From: Sediminibacillus massiliensis
Lineage (GTDB): Bacteria > Bacillota > Bacilli > Bacillales > Amphibacillaceae
Length of the DNA stretch: 64,000 bases
Reading direction: 5' to 3'
Assembly (NCBI RefSeq): GCF_900156915.1
Contig: NZ_LT732535.1
Location: 513,120 to 577,119, forward strand
Positions 34,837 through 43,598 of the stretch are shown here, one piece after another. The translations under genes were made by a program, and so were the position numbers. A model generated the notes under the pieces. It ran no database searches. It worked only from the letters and a program-made list of their open reading frames with translations, and had not been told where the DNA came from. The first letter of the stretch is position 1. Every line of letters starts with the position of its first letter.

Positions 34837-36334
34837 GCACCCCCTCTTTAATCACCCAGGTGTCTTTGCCTCCGCCACCTTGAGAAGAATTGACTACCAG
34901 CGATCCTTCTTTCAATGCAACTCTGGATAGCCCGCCGGGAAGCACATTGGTCTTTCTTCCTCTCATTACAAATACCCTGAGGTCTACATGACATGGATAA
35001 AAACGTTCATTCTGGAAAGCAGGCGCCCTTGATAACTTTATCGTCGGCTGAGCAATATACTGGTGTGGCTCGTTAATGATCTTGTCCCGGAAAAATTCGA
35101 TTTCCTGTTCACTGGCATGAGGGCCTATAAGCATATCGTATCCACCAGAAGCACCGACGTTTTTTATCACCAGCTTATCTAGTCTTTCAAGAACCCAGCT
35201 TCTTTTATCCGGGTCTTGCAATCTATAAGTCTCTACATTGGAGATGATCGGTTCTTCATTCAAATAATAACGGATGAGATCCGGGACATATGAATAGATG
35301 GCTTTGTCATCGGCAACCCCATTGCCTACCCCGTTTACAATTGCCACATTTCCGTTGCGGTAAGCTCTCATCAAACCAGGAACGCCTAGAGTGGTGTCTG
35401 GACGGAATTCGACCGGGTCCAGAAAGTCATCGTCTATTCTGCGGTAGATAATATCGACACGCATCAAACCCCGGATTGTTTTCATAAATACTTTGTCGTC
35501 TTTCACAAGCAAATCTCTTCCTTCGACTAATTGAATCCCCATTTGCTGTGCAAGGAACACATGATCATAATAAGCCGAATTATATCTTCCAGGTGTCAGC
35601 AGTACGGCAGTGGGAGAACCTTTTGCGAATGTAGATGGTACGTGATCCAGTACTGCTTCATGTAAGTGGGATAGCTGCGGTTCGAGCGTCTCGATAGAAT
35701 GATTGGAAAAGAGTTCCGGATAAACTTGCCTCATTACAAATCTGTTTTGATATACATATGACATGCCGGAAGGGTTGCGCAAATTATCTTCCAACACGCG
35801 GTATTCCCCCGTTTCATCTTTGATTAAATCAATACCGGCGAGAAATATATGATTTCTTAACGGAATATTCAACCCTTGGACCTGATGATAATAATATGGA
35901 TTGTTTTCCACTAATTCCCTAGGCACAATTCCGTCATTTACTATATTTCGATCATGATAAATATCTTCTAGAAACAGGTTAAGCGCGTCTGTTCTCTGAA
36001 TCATTCCTTTTGAAATCTTATTCCAGTCTTCTCGTGGTATTATAATTGGAATGAAATCAAAAGGCATGGTTCGTTCTGTACCAACATTTTCGTTATAAAC
36101 CGTAAAAGTAATCCCTTGTCTCAAAAAGGAGTGTTGGGCTGTTTCATGTTTCCGTTTTAATTCCCCATCGGAAAATTGTCGGAGTATATTATAAAAATTG
36201 TCGTAATGTCCTCTTGGCTTTCCGTAGGCATCCAGCATTTCATCAAAAAAGGGTTCTGTTCGATAAGGTTTAAACAAAGCAGCTACTCCTTTACATTTGA
36301 TTATAGATAAGTGGCCTAATCTTGATTTCGACAT
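34823..36334 (-). CDS. Circularly permuted type 2 ATP-grasp protein
   Basis: The 503-aa product is a DUF404/DUF407-type circularly permuted ATP-grasp ligase. Typical segments are FDEMLDAYGKPRGHYDNF, DLIKDETGEYRVLEDNLRNPSGMSYV, TPGRYNSAYYDHVFLAQQMGIQLVEGRDL, YRRIDDDFLDPVEF and VIKNVGASGGYDMLIGPHA. Such enzymes are predicted to join a carboxylate to an amine at the expense of ATP. Its stop overlaps the start of the alpha-E/transglutaminase gene, and uvsE lies 41 bases upstream in the same direction. The substrate is unknown. Confidence 0.92.
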   Translation of the reverse strand: MSKSRLGHLSIIKCKGVAALFKPYRTEPFFDEMLDAYGKPRGHYDNFYNILRQFSDGELKRKHETAQHSFLRQGITFTVYNENVGTERTMPFDFIPIIIPREDWNKISKGMIQRTDALNLFLEDIYHDRNIVNDGIVPRELVENNPYYYHQVQGLNIPLRNHIFLAGIDLIKDETGEYRVLEDNLRNPSGMSYVYQNRFVMRQVYPELFSNHSIETLEPQLSHLHEAVLDHVPSTFAKGSPTAVLLTPGRYNSAYYDHVFLAQQMGIQLVEGRDLLVKDDKVFMKTIRGLMRVDIIYRRIDDDFLDPVEFRPDTTLGVPGLMRAYRNGNVAIVNGVGNGVADDKAIYSYVPDLIRYYLNEEPIISNVETYRLQDPDKRSWVLERLDKLVIKNVGASGGYDMLIGPHASEQEIEFFRDKIINEPHQYIAQPTIKLSRAPAFQNERFYPCHVDLRVFVMRGRKTNVLPGGLSRVALKEGSLVVNSSQGGGGKDTWVIKEGVHADA

Positions 36335-36375
36335 TATGAACGGAAATACCTTCTTTTTTCTGAAATTTCAAAAAT

Positions 36376-37350
36376 CTAACGGAGGAATCTGAATGTACTG
36401 TCGTTTATCCACTCAAGGTGTGATAGGGATTTTAACTCTTCGACAAGTTTGAACAGTGCCTCATCTTTTTGTTTGGCTTCTATCATACAGTCCACTTGAT
36501 CTACGGAACCATCCACATTGCTTGCAAACTCCACAAACGTCTTCATATCTATATAATCTGCATGGTGCCTGAATTGTTTGTCGCTCTTCGGGCTGGAAAT
36601 ATGCATTTTCACCGGCAAATCAGACGACCTCCAGGTATCGACGATTCTCTCCCAGTATGAATCAAGCCAATTTGGTTGGGTGTGATTGGCCTGGTGATGA
36701 TGGAGGTCAAAAACCATAGGAATACCAAGCTTTTCACAAAGGAAAAGGACATCGCCTGCATTATAAGATTTATCGTCATTTTCAAGCATAATCATTTGCT
36801 GCAGTCGAACAGACAACCTTGCCCAATTTTCTATGAACCTTTCCAATGAGCGCTCTTTGTCCCCGTAAGTACCTCCGACATGTAAAACACATCGGTGTTT
36901 TGTGTCAAATCCCATGCCTGTAAGCAGTTTGTAATGATACTGCAAGACAGTTACGGAATTTTTCAATATTTCTTCCCGATCCGAATTTAGTACAACAAAA
37001 TGGTCTGGGTGAAAGTCGACCCTCATCTCGTTGTTTATGGCAAAGTCCCCCAACTCTTCCAATTTAGCTTTGATACCTTTCATATAATTCCAATCATTCA
37101 ATTCTTCATGAGTAGCCAACGGAACAAGTCTTGAGCTCAAACGGAAAAAGAATATTCCAGAAGCTTTATTGTGTTTCAGCAGCCTAATGCTGTTTTCTAT
37201 ATTGGAATTTGCTATCGTTATAAGTTTGTTTTTGGCAGCCTCCTGATCAGCATAATGGCTGAAATTTTTATACGTCACCGTTTGTGAAGGTGAACTATTT
37301 TTCACGTGTTTACTCATAGCTACATAACCTAGTCGAAAAACAGTCATCAT
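36376..37350 (-). CDS. uvsE: UV DNA damage endonuclease
   Basis: The 324-aa TIM-barrel enzyme nicks DNA 5' to UV photoproducts, an alternative to UvrABC. Characteristic segments are RLGYVAMS at the N-terminus, FFRLSSRLVPLATHEE, MRVDFHPDHFVVLNS, VLHVGGTYGDKE, ENDDKSYNAGDVL, MVFDLHHHQAN and MHISSPKS, which give the metal-binding histidines, aspartates and glutamates. Only 41 bases separate it from the ATP-grasp gene, so they may be cotranscribed, though no functional link is known. It is divergent from the DUF948-like gene. Confidence 0.94.
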   Translation of the reverse strand: MMTVFRLGYVAMSKHVKNSSPSQTVTYKNFSHYADQEAAKNKLITIANSNIENSIRLLKHNKASGIFFFRLSSRLVPLATHEELNDWNYMKGIKAKLEELGDFAINNEMRVDFHPDHFVVLNSDREEILKNSVTVLQYHYKLLTGMGFDTKHRCVLHVGGTYGDKERSLERFIENWARLSVRLQQMIMLENDDKSYNAGDVLFLCEKLGIPMVFDLHHHQANHTQPNWLDSYWERIVDTWRSSDLPVKMHISSPKSDKQFRHHADYIDMKTFVEFASNVDGSVDQVDCMIEAKQKDEALFKLVEELKSLSHLEWINDSTFRFLR

Positions 37351-37474
37351 GGCACCTCATTTCTTTTCCATCCCTTTCAGTCAACCTTGTTTTTCCATTT
37401 TTGGTCTGGCCTTGTTATTATTCACCATTGTCCGGGTATGTACTCTATATAAACCAAGGAAGGAGAATCGAATA

Positions 37475-37789
37475 ATGATCATTGTTTATATCAGTTTAGG
37501 CATTGCAGTTACAGCATTGGTAATCGCAGTTGTTATCGGTAATAAAGCTAGAAAGGGAATTCAGGGAGCAATCAAGGAGATGTCAAGCTCAATGGAACCT
37601 GTTCAAGCGGACTTGAACAAAATAAGCGAACAATCCAATCAACTCTCCGCCAATCAACAAAAAATACAAGAGGATTTCAACAGAAAAAGTAAGGATATCA
37701 AGACTTCCATTAAAACAGCTAAAGAAATACCTGGACTATACAAAGAATTGTTCGACACTGATAAATTCCAATACAATACGAATCTGTAA
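37475..37789 (+). CDS. DUF948-like membrane-anchored protein
   Basis: The 104-aa protein has one N-terminal transmembrane helix (IVYISLGIAVTALVIAVVIG) and a following coiled-coil-like region rich in Gln, Ser and Lys. This resembles short DUF948/YtxG-type proteins. It should be anchored with the helical part in the cytoplasm or wall space; orientation is unclear. The frame is open from 37349, but ATG 37475 with AAGGAGAA at good spacing is the real start and puts the hydrophobic helix at the N-terminus. A terminator follows directly. Confidence 0.75.
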   Translation: MIIVYISLGIAVTALVIAVVIGNKARKGIQGAIKEMSSSMEPVQADLNKISEQSNQLSANQQKIQEDFNRKSKDIKTSIKTAKEIPGLYKELFDTDKFQYNTNL

Positions 37790-37793
37790 TAAG

Positions 37794-37822
37794 AACGAGG
37801 CTGGTTGCAGCTTCGTTTTTTT
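37794..37822 (+). terminator. Intrinsic terminator after the DUF948-like gene
   Basis: AACGAGGCT (37794-37802) pairs with AGCTTCGTT (37809-37817, one G-T), followed by a run of T. Confidence 0.85.
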
Positions 37823-38120
37823 GTCCCCGCAACAGAAGACTTCACCTTTCCATCTTGTTGCCTTGCCTATTCAGAAATTAAGCTGTCTGCCAGAGTCTTG
37901 ACAGGCTGATTTTCTGCTTGAAAGTCTTTTCAAAATAATTTTAATAAACCTGTAAGGTATGGCAGGGCCTCCTGTATGGACGAATGAAAAAGACAGGAAC
38001 TGAGTTATTATATACCGAGCATTCATAATCACCTTTGGTGAGAATAAACATAAAAAGACAAGCTTTAATATACTCCCATACTCAAAGCGGTATTATTTTT
38101 TCATGCAAAGGAGTTTGAAA
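37823..38120 (+). other. Intergenic stretch with a long imperfect hairpin
   Basis: No gene is supported in these 298 bases. At 37872-37917 CAGAAA...AGC-TGTC can pair with GACAG-GCT...TTTTCTG around a 12-base loop, giving a long imperfect stem with no T tract. The rest is A/T-rich and without clear motifs, apart from a weak TCACCTTTGGTGA hairpin near 38031. Confidence 0.35.
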
Positions 38121-38168
38121 ATGCTCAATCAAATTTTCTATTTAAACGATATAGAAGGAAAAAAATAA
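38121..38168 (+). CDS. 15-aa upstream ORF (leader peptide) of the YitT-like gene
   Basis: AAAGGAG stands just before ATG 38121, which starts MLNQIFYLNDIEGKK and ends at TAA 38166-38168, two bases before the TTG start of the YitT-like gene. The leader has the better ribosome binding site; the main gene has only GAAGGAA and a TTG. Translational coupling is likely but inferred. Confidence 0.45.
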   Translation: MLNQIFYLNDIEGKK

Positions 38169-38170
38169 TT

Positions 38171-38788
38171 TTGCACCAATATTTGACGTCCTACTGTTGG
38201 ATTACAATGGGAGCATTAATTCAAGGCTTGGCGATGGCAGTGTTCTTATTTCCTCATTCCATTCCCTCTGGCGGGGCGGCCGGAATAGCAGTACTACTCA
38301 ACTATTGGTTCAACATTCCACTAAGCGTAGCACTCTGGATTGTTAATTTTTCCCTGTTGGTTGCAGCTATCCATTGGCTTGGAAATGGAAGTGCGCTTGG
38401 TACGATGTACGCAATTACCATAACGTCTCTAGGAGTCCACTTATTCAGCTCTGATACTTTCATGCTTTCTATCAACACATGGATCGACCTTTTGCTCGGA
38501 TCGATTGTACTTGGTATGGGTATAGGGCTTCTCTTAAGGGAAAATGTTTCAAACGGCGGTATGGGAGTGATTGCGTTGATCGTTGCAAAATATAGAAACA
38601 CACCTCCCGGCAGACCGTTGCTGTTGTTGAACGGATCGATTTTTCTTTTGACTGCTTCAATCATCGACTGGAAAATCGTGATCCAGGCAATTGTCTGCCA
38701 ATGGATTTCCACTAAACAAGTTGATTTAGTCTATAAATGGCATGTCCCCGCCTTGTTTCAACCTATATTTCTTCGCCGTAAGAAATAA
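38171..38788 (+). CDS. YitT family membrane protein (short form)
   Basis: The 205-aa integral membrane protein resembles the YitT/DUF161 family: IPSGGAAGIAVLLNYWFNIPLSVALWIVN near the N-terminus, followed by LGMGIGLLLRENVSNGGMGVIALIVAKY. It has five to six hydrophobic segments. It lacks the C-terminal DUF2179 domain present in most YitT proteins, and ends in a basic tail, FLRRKK. The function of the family is unknown. The start is TTG 38171, right after a 15-codon upstream ORF with a stronger ribosome binding site. Confidence 0.85.
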   Translation: MHQYLTSYCWITMGALIQGLAMAVFLFPHSIPSGGAAGIAVLLNYWFNIPLSVALWIVNFSLLVAAIHWLGNGSALGTMYAITITSLGVHLFSSDTFMLSINTWIDLLLGSIVLGMGIGLLLRENVSNGGMGVIALIVAKYRNTPPGRPLLLLNGSIFLLTASIIDWKIVIQAIVCQWISTKQVDLVYKWHVPALFQPIFLRRKK

Positions 38789-38874
38789 TCAAATTGTTCT
38801 GTTCTTGGGCCTGATTGCCATCCACTTGTCCTACTTCCGATTAAAAAAGTGAATGGAGCTAAAGCAAAAAACTA

Positions 38875-38908
38875 AACCGCCTTCCTGCATATGAAAGGCG
38901 GTTGTTTC
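38875..38908. terminator. Bidirectional terminator between the YitT-like gene and the 93-aa gene
   Basis: AACCGCCTT (38875-38883) pairs perfectly with 38895-38903, with T-rich flank on the plus strand and A-rich flank on the other side. It lies between convergent genes. Confidence 0.75.
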
Positions 38909-38915
38909 TTTGATA

Positions 38916-39197
38916 TTAACTTTCTTCTTCGTTCTCCAACTCGACCTTCTGTCCTCCTATTGTCAGGTAAGACAGTACGTCGAGATTTGGTTTGAGTTTA
39001 GTCAACCCTTCCAGATATGGTTTGACCAAGTCCTTGAAGTCTTCTTTGACTCCTTCTTCGGCAAGCTGGCCATACACATACATCTTATCAGACTCCATCA
39101 AAAACGCCATATAACCAACTGCTTTATTTTTGTCATCCACTATATTCAGAACTTGAGCATTTTCCTTTAAAAATTCCGGGGAAAAGTAAATTTGCAT
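38916..39197 (-). CDS. Hypothetical protein downstream of an MFS transporter
   Basis: The 93-aa product starts MQIYFSPEFLKEN and is acidic overall, with a segment NAQVLNIVDDKNKAVGYMAFLMESDKMYVYGQL that looks like a beta hairpin and an acidic C-terminus. I recognise no family. An in-frame GTG lies three codons upstream, but GAGG at eight bases favours ATG 39197. It starts 15 bases after the stop of the MFS gene and is almost certainly cotranscribed with it. It is soluble; a regulatory or accessory role is only a guess. Confidence 0.75.
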   Translation of the reverse strand: MQIYFSPEFLKENAQVLNIVDDKNKAVGYMAFLMESDKMYVYGQLAEEGVKEDFKDLVKPYLEGLTKLKPNLDVLSYLTIGGQKVELENEEES

Positions 39198-39212
39198 ATT
39201 CATCACCTCTGT

Positions 39213-40472
39213 TTATTCGGTTGTAAGTTGTAGCTTTTTGAATAAAGTATGCGTGGTATCATCTTGTTCGTCGTCTTTTTTCTTTTTGACATGGATCAGC
39301 AATAAACATAACAAACCAACTAAAAGGGTCAAAGCTGCAGTGCTTAAAAACATTCCGGTTCTGGACCAGTTCATCAACCAACCGTAAACCGGCGGACCAG
39401 CGGCCACTCCGAGGAAGCGGACCGAACCATACAGGGACGTGACAAAACCTCTTCTCGCTTTTCCGACAGAACCAGTTATAAAGCTATTTAAACATGGAAG
39501 CACAAGACCTGTTCCGATACTGCTAACTACTAATACGGAAATGAAAGGTACAAGTCTTGTAAAAAATACCAGTGAAGCAAAAGAGGCTGTCATCATGATC
39601 AAACCAAATACAATCAGCATTTTCATCATATGGTGGTTCTTCCCTATTTTACTGCCGGTTGTAAAGGAAGTGGTCATCATAAATAATAGCGGAATCGCCA
39701 AAACGCAACCTTTCAGCACCCCGTTGATATTGTACTCTGTCTCAAGCACATCGGATAAGTAAAATAGAATGCCAAATAGCGTAAACAGCCCTGTAGCTCC
39801 AGCTAAATAGGCTGTAAACAGCCAGCGGCCTTCATGTTTAAATACCGTAAACAAACCTTTCAGATAATTGCCCAATGACGGAGGTTGTTGCTTCTTCTTT
39901 TTTTCCTTCACTAAGAATATAGTCAATAAAATCGATATGACACAAAAGATAGGAAAGCCGAAAAAAGGTCCATACCAAACAATCAGAGCAAGCAGTGAAC
40001 CGACTATGGGGGACAGCACTTTACCGAACCCATTTGAAGCTTCCACAAGTCCCAGCACTTTGCTTTGCTCGGCTCCCTTGAATAAGTCGCCTGTTAAAGC
40101 CATTGCGATAGGTGCGGTTCCTGCAGCACCAATACCTTGTAAAGCCCTCCCGACAATTACCCATAAGTAGGCATTATCCAACCAGGCACTCGCAACACCT
40201 GCAAGCAAACCTCCAAGTCCATAAATGGTCAGCGCCGGCACAATGATTGCCTTCCTTGAAAAACGATCTGATAAATAACCAAGAACGGGTATAGCTATTG
40301 CTGCGGCAATCGAGAAAATAGTTATGGTAAGGCTGACTCTGAACGCACTTACTCCCAGCTCCTTTTCCATTTGCGGAAGGATAGGGATCAACATCGAATT
40401 ACCCAGCGTCATTATGAGGGGTATTGAACTGATAGCTAGGATGGCTAATCCTTTATGCATTTTTTTTGCCAC
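39213..40472 (-). CDS. MFS transporter (drug-exporter type)
   Basis: The 419-aa protein has 12 predicted membrane helices. The conserved loop 2-3 motif [12 protein letters not shown] follows helix 2, and the antiporter-like motif [24 protein letters not shown] lies in helices 4-5, which places it among drug:H+ exporters of the major facilitator superfamily. The substrate is unknown. The start is uncertain: GTG 40472 and ATG 40460 are in frame, while an ATG at 40479 nearer a good AAGGAG is out of frame because of an eight-A tract. It is followed after 15 bases by a small acidic protein gene. Confidence 0.9.
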   Translation of the reverse strand: MAKKMHKGLAILAISSIPLIMTLGNSMLIPILPQMEKELGVSAFRVSLTITIFSIAAAIAIPVLGYLSDRFSRKAIIVPALTIYGLGGLLAGVASAWLDNAYLWVIVGRALQGIGAAGTAPIAMALTGDLFKGAEQSKVLGLVEASNGFGKVLSPIVGSLLALIVWYGPFFGFPIFCVISILLTIFLVKEKKKKQQPPSLGNYLKGLFTVFKHEGRWLFTAYLAGATGLFTLFGILFYLSDVLETEYNINGVLKGCVLAIPLLFMMTTSFTTGSKIGKNHHMMKMLIVFGLIMMTASFASLVFFTRLVPFISVLVVSSIGTGLVLPCLNSFITGSVGKARRGFVTSLYGSVRFLGVAAGPPVYGWLMNWSRTGMFLSTAALTLLVGLLCLLLIHVKKKKDDEQDDTTHTLFKKLQLTTE

Positions 40473-41004
40473 TTGCCATTACACTCCTTCAAGGGAGTAA
40501 ACCCTTAATTTAAGCCTGAGGCTACTTCTTATAATGGTAAGTAATTATATTTTTATAATGGCAAAATTTTACCAATAGCTCCGTTCTGTTACATTAAAAG
40601 TGATAATCAAGTGGAATTACTACATAGTGAAAATTACTTTAGAGAGAGCCTTCTCGCCGGAAAAGCACCGGTTGTGGGGTCTTCCGACTGTTCCTTTCCC
40701 ATAGGAGTTTGAAATGACCTACTTGAATTTACACCGCACGAAGAAAATCGACCTTTATTTTCAAGGAGTCACGCATTTTTCCGCAGCTTTGAATGGCATT
40801 CTGTTTTAATAAGAGGAAATACCAGTTGAGTCTTTTATCCAAAATGAAGAGCATCCCTAACAGCTAGGTCAGAACACGCAGACTCTATGGGAACCATACG
40901 CTCATGGAAAGCGACTTCTATCTAATCAGTATCGAAGGTAGTAACACTTTCAGTTATATCACGGCATATATTATGAAAATTTTTAACATATGTATGTGCA
41001 AATT
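40473..41004. other. Long intergenic stretch, no secure gene
   Basis: These 532 bases lie between the MFS gene, transcribed away to the left, and the LLM gene ending at 41019. The only candidate is a 31-codon frame on the plus strand (40714-40809, beginning MTYLNLHRTKKIDLYFQ) with AGGAG six bases before its ATG. It matches nothing that I know. The MFS promoter should lie in the left part. Otherwise I see nothing. Confidence 0.35.
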
Positions 41005-41037
41005 AAAACATGCTCTTGTCATTGAAGAGCATGTTTT
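41005..41037 (-). terminator. Intrinsic terminator of the second LLM gene
   Basis: AAAACATGCTCTT (41005-41017) pairs perfectly with 41025-41037 across a seven-base loop. On the minus strand it ends in TTTT and includes the gene's last codons. Confidence 0.85.
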
Positions 41038-41945
41038 GCGATCAGCCGGTATGACTCTAGTCTGGATTCATATGTCGGTGTTATGGTCAGAATCATTATT
41101 TCATCCGCACCTGAGGTTTCTGACAAGTTTTTTAGTTGCCCAGTGACGGACTCAGGAGAACCTTTGATCATGTTTGGTGGTGATGGGGAATCTGAACTAT
41201 CTTCCTTGTTTCTCCATTTATAAGACTGGGCAGCTAATGTTTCTGCCTTTTCGTCCGTTTCCGCACAGATTACCTCCACCGTCACTATGGTCTCTGGAGA
41301 ATCTTCTTCCCTTTTTTTATGAAAATGGGATTTGTAAAGCGATAATGCTTTGTCAGAACCTAGTTCACTCATGAACTGTCCAAAAACATAACGCATACCA
41401 TTTTCAGCAGCCAACACAGCACTTTTCTCACTCGTTCCCAGCAGCCAAGGCACTGGTGAAGTTGGAGGAAGCGGGGAAGCTTTAACTTTTTTGAAAAAAT
41501 CATCTTCAGGAAAGTCCTGGTAGATGAAATGCAACAGCTTTCCGACATCATCAGGAAACTGTCTTACTTGTTCGAGAAAATTTCCGGATAGCGCAATCGA
41601 GGATTCCGGTGACCCTCCAGGGGCTCTTCCAATACCTAGATCAATTCTTCCAGGGAACAATGTAGACAACATATGATATAGTTCCGCCACCTTATAAGGT
41701 TTATAATGCGGCAGCAATGTAGCACCTGAACCGAGTCTGATCCTATTGGTCTGGCTTCCAATATAGCTCAGCATCACTTCAGGTGCGGAGCAAGCTAAGT
41801 GGTCCATGTCATGATGTTCAGCAATCCAGTACCTTTCATAACCCAACTCGTCCCCGGCTTTCGCCAATTGCAATGAAGCACTCAAAGCTTGGTCAGATTT
41901 TTGGTCAATCAAAACCGGTGCTTGATCCAAAATACTTAGTTTCAC
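41019..41945 (-). CDS. LLM-class flavin-dependent oxidoreductase (second of three)
   Basis: The 308-aa product is a luciferase-like monooxygenase with KLSILDQAPV at the start, RYWIAEHHDMD, and [44 protein letters not shown]. It is closely similar in layout to the protein at 54669-55667 and less so to the one at 18622-19656. The reading frame opens at 41990, but GTG 41945, seven bases after GGAAG, gives the family's KLSxLDQ start. It is a lone gene with its own terminator. The substrate is unknown. Confidence 0.9.
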   Translation of the reverse strand: MKLSILDQAPVLIDQKSDQALSASLQLAKAGDELGYERYWIAEHHDMDHLACSAPEVMLSYIGSQTNRIRLGSGATLLPHYKPYKVAELYHMLSTLFPGRIDLGIGRAPGGSPESSIALSGNFLEQVRQFPDDVGKLLHFIYQDFPEDDFFKKVKASPLPPTSPVPWLLGTSEKSAVLAAENGMRYVFGQFMSELGSDKALSLYKSHFHKKREEDSPETIVTVEVICAETDEKAETLAAQSYKWRNKEDSSDSPSPPNMIKGSPESVTGQLKNLSETSGADEIMILTITPTYESRLESYRLIAKHALQ

Positions 41946-42016
41946 AGCAACACTTCCATTCCTTTCATTTCTTGTAGTAAGTAAGTTCAATTTCCAAAGC
42001 GGGCTATGCAGAATTC

Positions 42017-42056
42017 AAGCAAAAAACGAGCATGTCAAAATGCTCGTTTTTTGCTT
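42017..42056. terminator. Perfect 17-bp terminator after ilvE
   Basis: AAGCAAAAAACGAGCAT (42017-42033) pairs without mismatch with 42040-42056 around a six-base loop; both sides carry T/A runs. It overlaps the ilvE stop. Confidence 0.88.
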
Positions 42057-43122
42057 ATTCTACCTCCACTGTCCAATTAAAAGGATCATCAGTTTTGCCG
42101 GTCTGTATATTTGTTAGTGTATCATATAGTTTTTTTGATATTTGCCCTGTTTCTCCGTTGTTGATAACCAGTTTTGCTTCTCCCCATGATAGTTCACCAA
42201 TAGGGGAAATTACCGCCGCAGTACCGGAGCCGAATGCTTCTTCAAGCTGACCGTCTTTATACGCCTGGAATATTTCCTCCATCGAAATTCTTCGTTCAGT
42301 TACCGGATAATCCCAATATTTCAATAAATGAATGACCGAGTTCCGCGTCACACCTTCCAAAATACTCCCATTCAATTCAGGTGTTACTATTTCCCCATTT
42401 ATTTTGAAAAATACATTCATACTACCTACTTCTTCAATGTATTTCTTTTTGACACCATCCAGCCATAATACCTGTGCATAGCCTTGGCCGGACACCAGTT
42501 CTTGCGCTTTTAAACTGGATGCATAATTGCCTGCTGTCTTCGCTTCACCCGTACCTCCTGCAACAGCCCTGACATACTCGTTTTCGACTGCTATTTTCAC
42601 CGGATTGATACCTTCCTTATAATAAGCGCCGACCGGAGACAGAATAACGATAAATTGATATCTCTTAGAAGGGGCAACCCCGAGATATGGTTCTATAGAG
42701 ATAACAAATGGTCTTATGTATAGAGAAGTCCCCTCGGCATTTGGAACCCATTCCTTATCGATGGAAATCAACTTTTTTACAGCGGTTAGTGCTAATTCCT
42801 CGTCAATAGCCGGTATGCACAGACGATCATTTGACCTGTTCAATCTTTGCATATTCTTCTCTGGACGGAACATCCTCACCTTTCCATCCGGTGTTTCATA
42901 TGCTTTCAGTCCCTCAAAAACCGTTTGGCCGTAATGGAACACGATGGCAGCCGGGTCCAGTACCAATGGCTGATAAGGGACGATGCGCGGATCATGCCAA
43001 CCCTTTCCCATAGTATAATCCATGATAAACATGTGATCTGTGAACACCCTGCCGAATTCCAATTGGTCTCCTTGTGGTTTTGGTTTTAGTGATTGACTTT
43101 GTTCTACCCTAATTTCTTCCAT
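42055..43122 (-). CDS. ilvE: Branched-chain amino acid aminotransferase
   Basis: This 355-aa fold-type IV PLP enzyme transfers amino groups between branched-chain 2-oxo acids and glutamate. Markers are FTDHMFIMDYTMGKGWHDPRIVPY, FHYGQTVFEGLKAY, RPFVISIEPYLGVAPS, the Schiff-base lysine in GNYASSLKAQ, and VGSMNVFFKING. Length and sequence fit the longer BCAT form of Bacillus (YbgE/YwaA). It is monocistronic with a strong terminator. Together with ilvA it serves isoleucine synthesis; no T-box or other leader structure is visible upstream. Confidence 0.95.
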   Translation of the reverse strand: MEEIRVEQSQSLKPKPQGDQLEFGRVFTDHMFIMDYTMGKGWHDPRIVPYQPLVLDPAAIVFHYGQTVFEGLKAYETPDGKVRMFRPEKNMQRLNRSNDRLCIPAIDEELALTAVKKLISIDKEWVPNAEGTSLYIRPFVISIEPYLGVAPSKRYQFIVILSPVGAYYKEGINPVKIAVENEYVRAVAGGTGEAKTAGNYASSLKAQELVSGQGYAQVLWLDGVKKKYIEEVGSMNVFFKINGEIVTPELNGSILEGVTRNSVIHLLKYWDYPVTERRISMEEIFQAYKDGQLEEAFGSGTAAVISPIGELSWGEAKLVINNGETGQISKKLYDTLTNIQTGKTDDPFNWTVEVE

Positions 43123-43310
43123 GACAATAGCTCCTTGATCTTTTATTCACCTTAAACATCCTCTACTAATTATGCCAAAGTGTTATTCAAAATAGTCTGT
43201 AAAATCTATTTTATTACTAAATCATTCAATAAAACAACCAAAAAACCCAAAATATTTTATTATGGAATTGATTTTAACAAGTGAACAAGACGTGGAGGGA
43301 TAAGGAAGTT

Positions 43311-43598
43311 TTACCAAAAAGGTTCCTCTTCGTTGGATAACTTCAAAATAAATGGATATACAACAAGTATCAGGAAAGCAATAACAATGGGCAGAATCAA
43401 AGCATTGCCTATTGAGAAATCCAACCAAGCATTGAATGGTAGCAGCACCAATGGAATAAGTGCAAATAAACCACTTCTTCGTCTTGATGATGCAGATTCA
43501 TATTGTCTTCTGCCACAATATGGACAGTTCAATTTAAGGATTGTTTTTATTGTTTGCTTCCAAGTCCACTTCTCTCCGCAATTTTGACAAGTTGGCAT
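43311..43598 (-). CDS. TIGR04104-like zinc-finger membrane protein
   Basis: The 95-aa product starts MPTCQNCGEKWTWKQ and has a second knuckle CPYCGRRQY, together a zinc ribbon of about 32 residues, followed by two hydrophobic helices (about 42-55 and 62-83) and an acidic C-terminus. The layout matches the TIGR04104 family of putative CXXC zinc-finger membrane proteins common in Bacillaceae. The function is unknown. AGGAGGTG precedes the ATG at 43598. It stands alone between ilvE and a 308-base gap. Confidence 0.85.
   Translation of the reverse strand: MPTCQNCGEKWTWKQTIKTILKLNCPYCGRRQYESASSRRRSGLFALIPLVLLPFNAWLDFSIGNALILPIVIAFLILVVYPFILKLSNEEEPFW

Noticed and set aside
40714-40809. 31-codon ORF with AGGAG in the gap after the MFS gene.
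   Set aside because: No recognisable family, no promoter or terminator around it, and such short frames with a chance ribosome site are expected. It is noted only within the intergenic entry.
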